DNA from: Alphaproteobacteria bacterium
GTDB lineage: Bacteria; Pseudomonadota; Alphaproteobacteria; Paracaedibacterales; VGCI01
Assembly (NCBI GenBank): GCA_019746225.1
Contig: JAIESE010000009.1
Span: 1-42,052 of the forward strand
Reading direction: 5' to 3'
DNA length: 42,052 nucleotides
Of this stretch, positions 17,867-26,620 are shown piece by piece. Made by a program: the position numbers and the translations under genes. How positions within the stretch are numbered: position 1 is the stretch's first letter; every line of letters begins with the position of its first letter. Below the pieces are notes generated by a model. That model was given only the letters and a program-made list of their open reading frames with translations, ran no database searches and was not told the DNA's origin.

Positions 17867-19047
17867 CTAAAAATCGTCCTCAATCTTTCTCATACTTTGT
17901 AACATCGCTTGCGTTGCTTTCTCCATAGAGTCTCTGACAGGATCAAGATTTAACCGCGCATAGACGGCCGTTGATTGCGTTGTCTTATGGCCTAAGCTTC
18001 GGCCGATCATGAAGCTATTCGACCCTGTAGCCGCTTGCCAGCTGCCCAAAGTGCGTCGGAGGTCATGCAACCTTAGGTCTTTAATTCCAGCTCTTTCTAA
18101 AATCCGCTTCCATCCGGCTTTGGGTTCCATTAAATGGCCTGTCTCTCCTGTCCCTTCAAAGACCCATTCTCCCTTACGGTGCTTTTTAAGACGTGTATTT
18201 AAAATACCAATCACTGTGTCGATCAGATGGACTCTTAAATGTTCACCATTTTTTGTTTCTAGCACCAACCATTCTTTCCGTTCAAAAATGAATATCTTCC
18301 CACCGCATTGCTAACACATTGGATCGCCTCACGCCTGTAAAATAGGGAGACGTAGATATAATCTCGGATGGTATCGTTTGACTCTTTATCGAGGCTCTCA
18401 AAGAAACGAGGTAGTTCATCGGGATGAAGAAATCGATCTCGAGATTTTTCTTTGAATTTCTTAATCCCTTGCGCTGGATTAATCCCCTCCCAACCCCACT
18501 CAATGGCTTTATTGTAAATAATGTGGATTCTTGCTAACAGACGATTTGCTTGGTAAAGACCATTTTCCTTTCCGATCTTTTCATGGGTGGATTGAATCTC
18601 CTGTTTGGTAATGCCTGATATTTTTTTTCGAAACCAATGCCCCAAAAATCTCGGCACATCCTTCTCGTCATATTTCCAGGTCTTCTTGTGGTGTTTGCTA
18701 TATCGTTCCATATACAAGGTAAACAGCTCACCAAAGGTTGTCTCTGCGCGCAGCTTTTTCTTTTCATCATTTGGATTCTTTCCTTTAATCATTTCGGAAA
18801 TGATCTTTTGGGCTTCATTGCGAGCTTCTTCAACGGTCATCTCGGGATACTTGCCTAAAGTGATACGAACGGGCTTATCATTCAATTTCCGGTATACCTT
18901 AAACGACTTGGATCCTTGCTCGGTTACCATGAGTTCAAGGCCTCTTATCTTTTTATCATAAACATAAAGCCGTTTTCCCGTCTTTGGTAAGGGAAGGGCA
19001 TCCAGACTTTTCTTTGTGAAATTAAAGCTTTTATCCTGTATTTTCAT
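17867..19047 (-). pseudogene. int: Tyrosine integrase (P4-type) with two frameshifts
   Basis: With two corrections this is a 392-residue integrase of the P4/DUF4102 type. The first part (to about 18340) carries the arm-binding domain (KRLYVYDKKIRGLELMVTEQ, TLGKYPEMTVEEARNEAQ) and the core-binding SAM-like domain. Removing one T from each of two T runs (plus-strand A runs 18339-18342 and 18284-18288) joins SLFTGVRRSNVLAMRWED to the last part, which holds HDLRRTLGSWQA, LGHK and TAVYARL. Catalytic Arg, HxxR and Tyr are then all present. AGGAGG precedes the ATG at 19047. The gene lies at the right end of the island, 200 bases from attR. Confidence 0.9.
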
Positions 19048-19103
19048 CACTCCTCCTCTTTTCGTTCAGTGGGTTACTGAATATAATCAGTGGGCCTTGT
19101 CGC

Positions 19104-19132
19104 TATACCCGGGTATACGCCGGGTATACTTT
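19104..19132 (+). promoter_or_regulatory. Tandem GGGTATAC motif inside right island end
   Basis: CCCGGGTATACGCCGGGTAT and the following ACTTT repeat the pair seen at 7893-7916, in the same orientation. The left copy is part of a 14-bp palindrome, TATACCCGGGTATA (19104-19117). It lies between the integrase start and attR, as arm-type sites or the integrase operator would. Confidence 0.5.
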
Positions 19133-19246
19133 AGACAGCTATTTTGATATAAATCCATAAAACTTTAACAAAATAAAGATAGCCGTTTTCCTAGGGTTTG
19201 CAAAGGTTCTTATCGTTTTAGAAAGGTTCAAAAAGGTTAAACACTG

Positions 19247-19315
19247 TGATTCGTAATCAGTAGGTCGGAGGTTCGATTCCTCTCTTCAGCACCAGGGATT
19301 TTGGGGATTACAAGG
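19247..19315 (+). repeat. attR: right copy of the island attachment repeat
   Basis: This is the displaced 3' half of tRNA-Thr, from the anticodon loop through CCA. It is identical to 7800-7853 over 54 bases and near-identical for 15 more. It lacks the 5' half and so is not a functional tRNA. It marks the right border of the element. Confidence 0.95.
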
Positions 19316-19880
19316 AGCTGCATTTTTCTTTGCACTTAAAATTATCACTAAACTATCACCACGCGAAGAGATTTCGAGCAGCACGCGAGGGCAGGACTAC
19401 TTTTTGGGCAGGTTACCTTACATTTGGAATACTTATGTAACTAAATAAAGCTTTTATAGTGTTGATTTGCACTTGATTAATTGGCTATGAAGTTTTTGGT
19501 GTCCCAAAATTTGAGTGAGCATTGCGTCTCGATACTGCAAAAGTTCATTTGAATTCTCGCTAAAGTTTAGTAAAAGCCTCCGAAACCCCTTGTTTCTCAT
19601 TTTAAGTTGTGTTAAATTCTACTCGAGCTCGTAAAAATAATCGAGGAAGAAAATCTCTCCTCTCTCAGAATAAAAAACGAGTTACTTCAAAAATTGAAAC
19701 AAAATTGCTTCTCAAGCATGTATTGAGGCGATTATTGATTGCAAAAGTGATCATAATTGTAATTTATGCAATTTGCTGTCGGTTTGAGCAAACCTTGCGT
19801 TTTTGTGCGTAGAGCTTTTGCGGTGTAGAACGATATGCGGACATATCGCATGAATTAATTAGTAAAGAGGACCTACTAAG
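19316..19880. other. Gene-free stretch right of the island, with a hairpin before the thioesterase
   Basis: About 565 bases hold no convincing gene; a 67-codon open frame at 19609-19812 is very basic and has no family signs. At 19831-19848, CGATATG pairs with CATATCG around CGGA, a 7-bp hairpin about 30 bases before the thioesterase start, which may be an operator or a 5'-leader structure. Confidence 0.4.
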
Positions 19881-20270
19881 ATGTTGGAAACATTTTTACC
19901 CCCAAATCGACAATTGGCTACCAGAACGCGCGCCCTACCTGCCAATGCTAGTGGAATGAAGGACATTGTAGACGGGTGGTTAGTGTCGCAAATGCATTTG
20001 GCAGGGATGAATGTTGCCCTCATCAAAGCAAACGGTCCTGTGGCTACTTCTGCCATTACTGAACTCCTCTTTTTTAGACCCCTTCATGAAGGAGAGGACG
20101 TTAGTTGTTTTGCAGAAGTGATCCGACTTTGTGATAATGGGTTAACGGTCAATGTTGAGGCCTACGTTTATTGTAAAATCCAAAAGGGAAATATCAAGTT
20201 AGCAACAGGCGTTTTTAAATTCAAGGCTGTAGACAAGGAGAATAATCCGCGAATCATTCCGAGACACTAG
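19881..20270 (+). CDS. YciA-like hotdog acyl-CoA thioesterase, catalytic Asp replaced
   Basis: The 129-residue protein is a single hotdog domain close to YciA: GWLVSQMHLAGMNVALIKA aligns with the YciA helix GGWIMSQMDMGG, followed by VATSAITELLFFRPLHEGEDV and a C-terminal GVFKFKAVDKENNPRIIPR. YciA enzymes hydrolyse acyl-CoAs in the cytoplasm. Here the Asp of SQMD, thought to be catalytic in this family, is His, and the preceding GDIFGG is KDIVDG, so activity or specificity may be altered. It is the first gene right of the island, with GAGGA 11 bases before the start. Confidence 0.8.
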   Translation: MLETFLPPNRQLATRTRALPANASGMKDIVDGWLVSQMHLAGMNVALIKANGPVATSAITELLFFRPLHEGEDVSCFAEVIRLCDNGLTVNVEAYVYCKIQKGNIKLATGVFKFKAVDKENNPRIIPRH

Positions 20271-20359
20271 GTGATAATTCCAAAACTTACCTGGGGAGCT
20301 TAATGATATGGTTTTGGAATGGGTTAAAAACCTATTTCAATAAAAATAAGGATTAGAAT

Positions 20360-20386
20360 ATGAAATGCATCAAAAAATTGTTTTAA
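20360..20386 (+). other. Possible leader peptide overlapping the luxR start
   Basis: An ATG at 20360, seven bases after AAGGA, opens an 8-codon frame (MKCIKKLF, then TAA) that overlaps the luxR start in another frame. It could tune luxR translation, or be chance. Confidence 0.25.
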
Positions 20387-21198
20387 ATAATAATAAGTCG
20401 GCTTTAGACTACCACATATCAAATGTGGGCCGTATTAATCAATTGTGTGATCCTTTGAAATATTTAGGGATTTCGACATTTGGTTATATGAAAATGTTTG
20501 ATGATTCCACGTATTTACACCTTTGTAATCAGGATGATTGGTCGAGATATTATATTCAAAACATTCACGATTCAGGCGACGTATTTACAAAAATGTTTCC
20601 GATGGTTGATTCGGAGATAACCACATTCATTTGGCCCAATGAGACCCGAGATCCTTTGCTGCTTGATTTGAAAGACCATGATATATTTCACGGATTTACT
20701 TTTTATAAACGTACCAAAAATTATATAGAACACTGGAGTTTTTGCACCAAACCTAATAATACGCAAGTTTACGACCTTTATTTCAAACACAAAGATTTGC
20801 TCTGGAAATTCGTTAAGCATTTCTGTGACAATGCAGACGACTTAATAGATCATTCAGACAAAAGTAAGCTCGCAACTTACAAAAATGGTAATAATATTGC
20901 CCCTGAGAAGAGCCTACTTGGAGCTGGTAATATCGATAAGTTCCTTAAGTCAATTGAACCAAAACAATATTTACTTAAAAACAATCAAACTTGGGCTTTC
21001 ATTTCTGCGCGAGAAAGACAATGCCTGCAATTAATGACTGAAGGACTATCGCAAGGAGATATAGCGCAGAAAATTGGAATTTCTCCATACATGGTCGAGC
21101 ATTACTTAAATGAGACAAAACGCAATCTGTACGCTACCTCAATGCATGAACTTCTTGTCGTATTTAAAAATAGCCCTCATTATATGGAAAGATCGTAA
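20365..21198 (+). CDS. LuxR-family regulator
   Basis: The last 65 residues (about 210-272) are a GerE/LuxR helix-turn-helix: FISARERQCLQLMTEGLSQGDIAQKIGIS, PYMVEHYLNETKRNLYATS. The N-terminal 200 residues are a mixed alpha/beta domain with many aromatic residues (FGYMKMFDDSTYLHLCNQDDW, FYKRTKNYIEHWSF) that could bind a small ligand, as in autoinducer receptors, but the key residues of that domain are not evident. It stands at the left border of the exported-protein region and is a plausible regulator of it. AAGGA at 20348-20352 is better spaced for an out-of-frame ATG at 20360 than for this ATG. Confidence 0.82.
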   Translation: MHQKIVLNNNKSALDYHISNVGRINQLCDPLKYLGISTFGYMKMFDDSTYLHLCNQDDWSRYYIQNIHDSGDVFTKMFPMVDSEITTFIWPNETRDPLLLDLKDHDIFHGFTFYKRTKNYIEHWSFCTKPNNTQVYDLYFKHKDLLWKFVKHFCDNADDLIDHSDKSKLATYKNGNNIAPEKSLLGAGNIDKFLKSIEPKQYLLKNNQTWAFISARERQCLQLMTEGLSQGDIAQKIGISPYMVEHYLNETKRNLYATSMHELLVVFKNSPHYMERS

Positions 21199-21466
21199 TG
21201 GGTATAGTCATGGGAGTTTGGGTATGACTCCAGCAGAGGCAAAACATTAAACAAAGAGGCAAAGATGTTAAAGGAATTCTTATGAAGCCTATTGACACAC
21301 TTTTTCTTAATCACAATCAGCACTAAGAGCTATAATTTGGAAAAATCCCAACTGTTAAAAAAATACTATCCTCTATCGAGGAATATGAAAATAGTGTAAA
21401 TCAGAGATACCCAGGGAATTGCTGCCTAGCGGTTTTGTACAAATAAATGAATGAAGCATCGTTGTT

Positions 21467-22492
21467 ATGAATAAAATTACCTATAAAAGATTGACTTTGG
21501 GCATAGCGGTTTTAGTCTTCAACTTTATACCTCAACATGTGCTGGCTATGGACACAGAGGAAACAGAGACATCGCAAAAACCTTCCCATTCTAGACGTCA
21601 TGAAAAAAAGGTGAGAAGCGATTGGGACGAACAAGATGTTATCTTAATTCAGTATAAACTACCGAGTGACCAACGTAAGAAGTTAGTTGAAGGATGTCTA
21701 TCAGGGTCTCTGCCTCAAATGAAAAAAAACAAGTCGTGGCATTTAACTTTACTGATGGTAAAAAATGTAAAATCACCTCACCGCCAGCCTTTAAAGAAGC
21801 GCCTCAAGAAACTTGCTCTTTCCTATCATTCATCTGAGAGCTTCACCCCTAGAAATGCAAGGTATTTACAAACTGAAGATGACGCGCCAGGAGTTATTGC
21901 TCTTTTTCCTCAGATTGAAGAGGAGGAGCTATTTAAAAGGATTAACCTAGCTCTTATTGAAGAGGTGAGGAAATACGAGAATATCAACGGTCTTTCATAT
22001 GAGTTTCATCCCTATACTCAATCAGACAAATACATTCCTCATCTAACAGTTGCAAGCACGGGTTTTATTGAAAGGCATCAGCTTAATATCGAACAAGTTA
22101 CCAACACAATTAATCAAAAAATCTCTCCTGATCAGAATGATAAAGGAGTGGATGTTGTCGTCATTAACTCTGGAAGTGCTCAGGGTGTTCTCCCAGGTGA
22201 TGTTCGTTCTAACTTAGATGCTATAGGGCTGTCTAAGCGGGTAGAAAGAAAGCCTGTCCTTAAAGAACCAGATGGGAGTGGGGCAAATAGTAAGCCTAGA
22301 TCGAATAAGGCTTATCGTAAGAATGTCGTACAAGCGAATGGTGAGGTGTTAGCAACCCAACCAAAAAAGCCTACACCAAAAGCTCCTCAACTAAATACAA
22401 CTGGACCAAAGGCCAAACAGAAAACTAAAGCAAAATATAAGGATTCTAAGGAGCAAGTGAAAACGCAGAAGGCAACGCCTAAGAAGCAGTAG
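21467..22492 (+). CDS. Exported 2H phosphoesterase-like protein with Lys-rich tail
   Basis: The 341-residue protein begins with a signal peptide (TLGIAVLVFNFIPQHVLA, cut near residue 27). Residues 55-220 look like a 2H phosphoesterase (LigT/2'-5' RNA ligase-like): two HxT motifs, H92-L-T94 in SWHLTLLMV and H192-L-T194 in YIPHLTVAS, lie 100 residues apart as in that fold. Family members cleave cyclic phosphates, 2'-5' bonds in oligoadenylates or ADP-ribose cyclic phosphate. The last 90 residues are Lys/Pro/Gln-rich and probably disordered. Export of such an RNA/nucleotide enzyme is unusual and suggests a host or extracellular target. Confidence 0.7.
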   Translation: MNKITYKRLTLGIAVLVFNFIPQHVLAMDTEETETSQKPSHSRRHEKKVRSDWDEQDVILIQYKLPSDQRKKLVEGCLSGSLPQMKKNKSWHLTLLMVKNVKSPHRQPLKKRLKKLALSYHSSESFTPRNARYLQTEDDAPGVIALFPQIEEEELFKRINLALIEEVRKYENINGLSYEFHPYTQSDKYIPHLTVASTGFIERHQLNIEQVTNTINQKISPDQNDKGVDVVVINSGSAQGVLPGDVRSNLDAIGLSKRVERKPVLKEPDGSGANSKPRSNKAYRKNVVQANGEVLATQPKKPTPKAPQLNTTGPKAKQKTKAKYKDSKEQVKTQKATPKKQ

Positions 22493-22638
22493 AAGGTAGC
22501 ATTGCTTCTCTTATGAAGAATTGTGCTATTTATCTTATTTTCCTCAATTTATTTTTACCTCATTGCTACTCTCTATAGAGAGGGGCTCCACTATTTTCAA
22601 AGGGGTTTCAGGACTATTGGCCTCTCCTCCCTCGAGGT

Positions 22639-22800
22639 TTAAGGAATGCTCAATCCACCTAACTGTATTAATTTCCTTGTTCGTGTTTTTCTAAAACTCA
22701 TGGCTGTTTGCCCTGCCTTGCTTAAGTGTCTTTCCATTTCTTGATTACACTTGTTCATTAGCCGGTTGAGTTTCTTCATTTCCGTCTTTAGGTCGTCCCT
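22639..22800 (-). pseudogene. Remnant of a TraD-like conjugation gene
   Basis: The minus strand encodes KRDDLKTEMKKLNRLMNKC and ends RKTRTRKLIQLGGLSIP. The KLIQLGGL segment after a basic helix resembles the conserved core of small Ti/RAGE-type TraD proteins, which continue past GGL. The frame runs on upstream to 22947, but that part is the antisense of a coding-like fragment on the plus strand (its Leu-rich sequence mirrors Gln codons). I therefore call only the 3' part as coding remnant. Confidence 0.45.
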
Positions 22801-22803
22801 TTT

Positions 22804-22977
22804 TTCTGGCAAGAGGAGAAGTACGTCGACCGCCTGTCGCGTATTCAAGAGAAGCTCTCGGGGGTGGATTATCTGAATTCGAAGGAGGTACAGGCCCAAC
22901 TCCAACAAGAACGCCAAGCCCAAGAGCAGCAGGATATTAAGATACATAAGATTAGTGTTCTAAGAATACTATACTAA
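22804..22977 (+). pseudogene. GC-rich coding fragment (58 codons), truncated
   Basis: The plus strand encodes FWQEEKYVDRLSRIQEKL and then a Gln/Glu-rich coiled-coil stretch (AQLQQERQAQEQQ) before a stop at 22975. It lacks a start codon, is clearly richer in G and C than its neighbours and abuts the TraD-like remnant head-on at about 22800. It is probably the tail of a lost mobile-element gene, perhaps for transfer; the family is not recognised. Confidence 0.35.
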
Positions 22978-23002
22978 TCCTTGCCTTTAGATGAAGACTA
23001 AG

Positions 23003-25450
23003 CTACTGCATTACCCCTGCACCCCAAGAGTCACTTCCACTCGAGAAAACAGCTCCTGGAAACTTGAGCTTATTCTTATCAATATAAGGGTTATCCTTTG
23101 AAGGTAGGGCATGCATGTCTTTGCCAACAAATTCATAGAAGTATCTTTGATAGGGGTCAGGTGTACCATCATCTAATAAAACAGATTCAGAAATATCGAT
23201 TTCATCACTTGGGAAATAAAGCTTACTGTCTGGGTTGTGAGTTTCCTTAGGAGGATTTGTATTACCACGAAATGAATGCTGCCCCTTTTCTGCTAAGTCG
23301 CGCGATTCTTCATCAAAATCTACGCTAGCTGTAACAAATGTATTAAGACGAAACTTTGTCCAATCCATTTCACCTGATACGGAATTATATCCAGTTGTTT
23401 CAAACGTTACTGATCCCTCCATACTATTGAGTTTTGTGGTCAATAGTTGAAGAAATCCACCTGGCTCATGTGAATTTTGAAGTGTTATTAGGGTAGGAGT
23501 ACAGCACTGACAGACAGTATTTGTTGAATACCCCAACGTGGCTAACCCATGAACGGTATAATGTCCACGTCCGCTTGAAGTTTTCAAGAGATTTGCAAAA
23601 TCTTCGCAAATTTTATCCACATTCTTCTTCTTCCTTAATGCTTGCACGACACCCCGCTCACTGTGGACAAGGTTGGGTTTGCAAAGCCCAGCATTATTGA
23701 TAAGATTTACAATTTCTTCCTCAGCTTTCTGTTTGTCCCTTCCTTGAAGGACTCGACCAGAAACAACATCAGATTTTACAGTCTTAAAGTACTGCGCATC
23801 GCTTATCCCATTAAACACACCGTCAGATGCTGAGCGGGTAAGCGGGCGCCTTGGTAACCCTTCAAAATTTAATGGAACTTCCAAAAATCGTTGTCCTTCA
23901 TTGGGTGACGCTTGGTTTGGTTTCAAAGATACGACAAAAAAAAGCTGAGGGACGAACACATTTTCAGACCCACGTTTACGATACCTCTCCAAGAATCTAC
24001 CGACACCTTTTAATCGCCCTAAGGATTCTTGAATATCTAATTCAGCGCGATTAGGACGGGGTGGGCCAAAGACAACTTTCTTAGTATCTGGGTGGGGATA
24101 AACTTTTGTATACTTTGCTTGAGCGCGTATATAGGCGTTCTTAAGCTGCTCTAATAAATAGCTTTCCCTATTAAAGGACTGAAATAGGGGCAAGACAGGA
24201 ACTGAAGCAGGGGAATCCTTTATACTTGAATTTTTTGGGGAGTTTTTAAAAACTTTACGGTAAGTAGTGTACACTGACCACTCTATCAGTGCAGCAAGCC
24301 AATTTTTCCCTTTGTTATAGCGCTCATATTTCATTCGAATGTTTTTCAATGGATCAGCAAAATCATGATGATTGAAAGTAAAAAGATCCCGAATATTCTT
24401 TAGCAGACCGTTTCTAACGTCAGTTGCCCTCTTCCCTTCAAGCAAATCTGTTAGGGTCCTGATATAAGTTTTTTGAAGAAACTGCGGGTCATCAAACTCA
24501 TATTGCTCCCAATCATAATCAAACCAAAGCCCGCCGAGGATATTGCTAAGAAGCTCCTCCGGAACGTTCAAGTTTTTGTAAACGCGAGTTGCAAATTCAG
24601 AGGAGGCTCTTAAAGTTCCCTCAATTGTTTCATTTAAAAGCCAGCTGTAGGTGTACTTTCCCCCAGCAATACAGTGTTCCTTCAAAAAGATCTGAATTGC
24701 ATCAACGTCGATTGTTTTTTCAGTAAAGTCATCCATCGATTCAACTGAGATGCCTAAAGTATTTTCAAGTTGGGAAATTTGCCACTTATGGTAGGCTTCT
24801 TCTTCTCTTTCTGGATTATCGTCATAGTAAGTAGTAGAATCATCATTCTGATCCACTTCGTGGTTCCTCTTTCCTGAAGAGCTGCTCTGAGAGTCATCGT
24901 CATTTTCACTTTCTGCTGAGCCATAATCATAAGATCTCTCGTCATCAGAGCTATTCTCACAATTTTCATCCATGTCGCTATTCTGCTGGGGGTAACAGTA
25001 ATCTATGTAACTTTGATGACTTATGATATGCTCATGAATCCACTCAAAGATTCTGCTTCTTTCAATAGAGATTACACTCTTAAAAACGCGATCAAAGAAT
25101 GCTTTTTCAGTTTTAATCGCACCTATAAGATTGCGAATCGTAGAAGTTAGCTCTCGATCAGCTAGCTCATCAAAAATTTGAACTACGGATTCATAGTGTT
25201 TTGCATTTTGCCAAGAAAAAGCGTCCTCTGCTGCTTGAGATGATAGTGGTGCCCCATTTGGAACAGTTTCATTTTGCGAAAGGGAGTGTTGCCTCGTTGC
25301 AGCAGCTGTGCTCGAACGTCTACCTCTTTCTGTACTATCTAATGCCTGCAAGGTTGCACAAGAAAATATTGCAATAATGACTGTATGCGCCCCAGCTTTC
25401 AGTACTGTAAGTAACATGTTTTTCCAAAAGATTTTTGTTCTTCTAATCAT
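23003..25450 (-). CDS. Large exported protein with C-terminal deaminase-like domain
   Basis: The start is the ATG at 25450 (815 residues), because AAGGAG lies six bases before it; the open frame begins earlier at 25498. A signal peptide follows (LTVLKAGAHTVIIAIFSC, cut near LQA). Residues 70-240 are mostly polar, with an acidic Asp/Ser/Glu-rich patch. The C-terminal third shows a zinc-deaminase signature: H596-S-E598 in LVHSERGVVQAL, then C647-x-C-C650 in VCQCCTPTLITL, then a strand RLNTFVTASVDF. This fits the nucleic-acid/nucleotide deaminase superfamily found in bacterial toxins, perhaps the OTT_1508-like group of intracellular bacteria. It follows the protease gene by 49 bases in one operon. 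The substrate is unknown. Confidence 0.65.
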   Translation of the reverse strand: MIRRTKIFWKNMLLTVLKAGAHTVIIAIFSCATLQALDSTERGRRSSTAAATRQHSLSQNETVPNGAPLSSQAAEDAFSWQNAKHYESVVQIFDELADRELTSTIRNLIGAIKTEKAFFDRVFKSVISIERSRIFEWIHEHIISHQSYIDYCYPQQNSDMDENCENSSDDERSYDYGSAESENDDDSQSSSSGKRNHEVDQNDDSTTYYDDNPEREEEAYHKWQISQLENTLGISVESMDDFTEKTIDVDAIQIFLKEHCIAGGKYTYSWLLNETIEGTLRASSEFATRVYKNLNVPEELLSNILGGLWFDYDWEQYEFDDPQFLQKTYIRTLTDLLEGKRATDVRNGLLKNIRDLFTFNHHDFADPLKNIRMKYERYNKGKNWLAALIEWSVYTTYRKVFKNSPKNSSIKDSPASVPVLPLFQSFNRESYLLEQLKNAYIRAQAKYTKVYPHPDTKKVVFGPPRPNRAELDIQESLGRLKGVGRFLERYRKRGSENVFVPQLFFVVSLKPNQASPNEGQRFLEVPLNFEGLPRRPLTRSASDGVFNGISDAQYFKTVKSDVVSGRVLQGRDKQKAEEEIVNLINNAGLCKPNLVHSERGVVQALRKKKNVDKICEDFANLLKTSSGRGHYTVHGLATLGYSTNTVCQCCTPTLITLQNSHEPGGFLQLLTTKLNSMEGSVTFETTGYNSVSGEMDWTKFRLNTFVTASVDFDEESRDLAEKGQHSFRGNTNPPKETHNPDSKLYFPSDEIDISESVLLDDGTPDPYQRYFYEFVGKDMHALPSKDNPYIDKNKLKFPGAVFSSGSDSWGAGVMQ

Positions 25451-25499
25451 CTCAATCTCCTTAACTAACTTTTTCAAAGGTGATATATCACCCCTCAAT

Positions 25500-26438
25500 T
25501 CAATGTATATTCATCCATTCTACTAATTTTACTAACTTAGCTTCCGTAATTCGTGTCGCTGTGTTTATAACATTTTCTTGTCCATAAGTGTGCACTCCAC
25601 AACAATATGAGCCACTTCTCAATTTGGTCCAAGCACTCCCACCACTCTCTCCACCATTGGTATCGATAGTATATGTGAATTGATTGGTGTATATAGATTC
25701 AACATTACCTGACATGGTACACATCTTATTTCCTCCTCTGTCGCGAGGATATCCGGTTACATTAATGGGTAGCTTTTGCAAGCAATTATCTGTAGGTGCC
25801 ATTATCCCGTACCAACCTGTTTCCTTGCCTATATCACTATCCAATACAAGCAAGGCTATATCCCATTCAGGATTTTGATGTTTATACCATTCCTCGGTAA
25901 TAAAAACGTGAGTGACATTCGCAGTTCCAAAGGGGCGAGAGGCTCCATTTTGACCAGGCGTAAATGTCATCGTTTTTGCCCACCCATTATTTTTATCAAA
26001 CACGCAATGTCCAGCTGTTACAACATGGTGAGGGTGAACAAGTGTACCGCTACCTATATAATTATCATCAGGAAAAGACATTTCGAGATGGCCGTGAGGC
26101 CTCCACTGAACATCCGTAGTTTTGGCTACTGTTTTACGATCATCGGTTCCAATAATAGCCCCAATGCCTCTTGATGCAGGCAAAATTAAATGAGAATCCG
26201 TTATCATATAATCCGGACTCGAGGTGACTTTTACAGGAGTATGATCAAGTTTGAAAATAGGACGCTGATCAGATATCTTTTTTTGGATCGTTCTTGTTGT
26301 AACAGCTCTTTCTCCTTCTATAAGTTGATCACTGTAATCATCACCGCCCCATGACCAACAACAGCATTGAGCTGTCTGTATATTTGAGATGAAGAAAATC
26401 ATTCCCCCAAAGAAAAAAAACATATTACGTATTTTCAT
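25500..26438 (-). CDS. Secreted V8/trypsin-like serine protease
   Basis: The start is the ATG at 26438, six bases after AGGAGG; the frame is open upstream to 26468. The 312-residue product has a signal peptide (MFFFFGGMIFFISNIQTAQ) followed by a Cys-rich patch (CCCWSW). The peptidase domain has the full triad: His144 in VVTAGHCVF, Asp193 in EWDIALLVLD and Ser265 in GGESGGSAW. The GGESGGSAW motif and overall length fit the S1B glutamyl-endopeptidase group. About 80 residues between signal and domain could be a propeptide. It is the first gene of an operon with the deaminase-like gene and might process that or other exported proteins. Confidence 0.88.
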   Translation of the reverse strand: MKIRNMFFFFGGMIFFISNIQTAQCCCWSWGGDDYSDQLIEGERAVTTRTIQKKISDQRPIFKLDHTPVKVTSSPDYMITDSHLILPASRGIGAIIGTDDRKTVAKTTDVQWRPHGHLEMSFPDDNYIGSGTLVHPHHVVTAGHCVFDKNNGWAKTMTFTPGQNGASRPFGTANVTHVFITEEWYKHQNPEWDIALLVLDSDIGKETGWYGIMAPTDNCLQKLPINVTGYPRDRGGNKMCTMSGNVESIYTNQFTYTIDTNGGESGGSAWTKLRSGSYCCGVHTYGQENVINTATRITEAKLVKLVEWMNIH

Positions 26439-26620
26439 TTTCAACCTCCTATTTAGTTTGATACCCAACTTTCAAACTATATAAGGGGGCATACTTGATT
26501 TTTCATCCGTAAAGCATACGTAAGTATGAAATTTTCTTTCAAATGGACAAGATGAGAACTATGGATATTTAATAGAAATTATAAGTTTTTGATTTATTAC
26601 GAAGGTCTTTTATACCAGAT

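Noticed and set aside
19609..19812. A 67-codon frame with many Arg/Lys residues and a hydrophobic end
   Set aside because: It has no ribosome binding site and no family resemblance. The composition is what AT-rich non-coding DNA gives by chance.
21206..21229. AGTCAT/ATGACT inverted repeat after the first LuxR gene
   Set aside because: The stem is only six pairs with no T run following, so it is too weak to call a terminator.
22569..22582. Palindrome CTCTCTATAGAGAG after the 2H gene as a terminator
   Set aside because: It has no loop and no T run. It may be part of the mobile-element scar, but a role cannot be supported.
22801..22947. Hydrophobic N-terminus of a minus-strand frame, looking like a membrane helix
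   Set aside because: The Leu-rich stretch is the antisense of Gln/Glu-rich codons of a plus-strand coding fragment, a known artefact.
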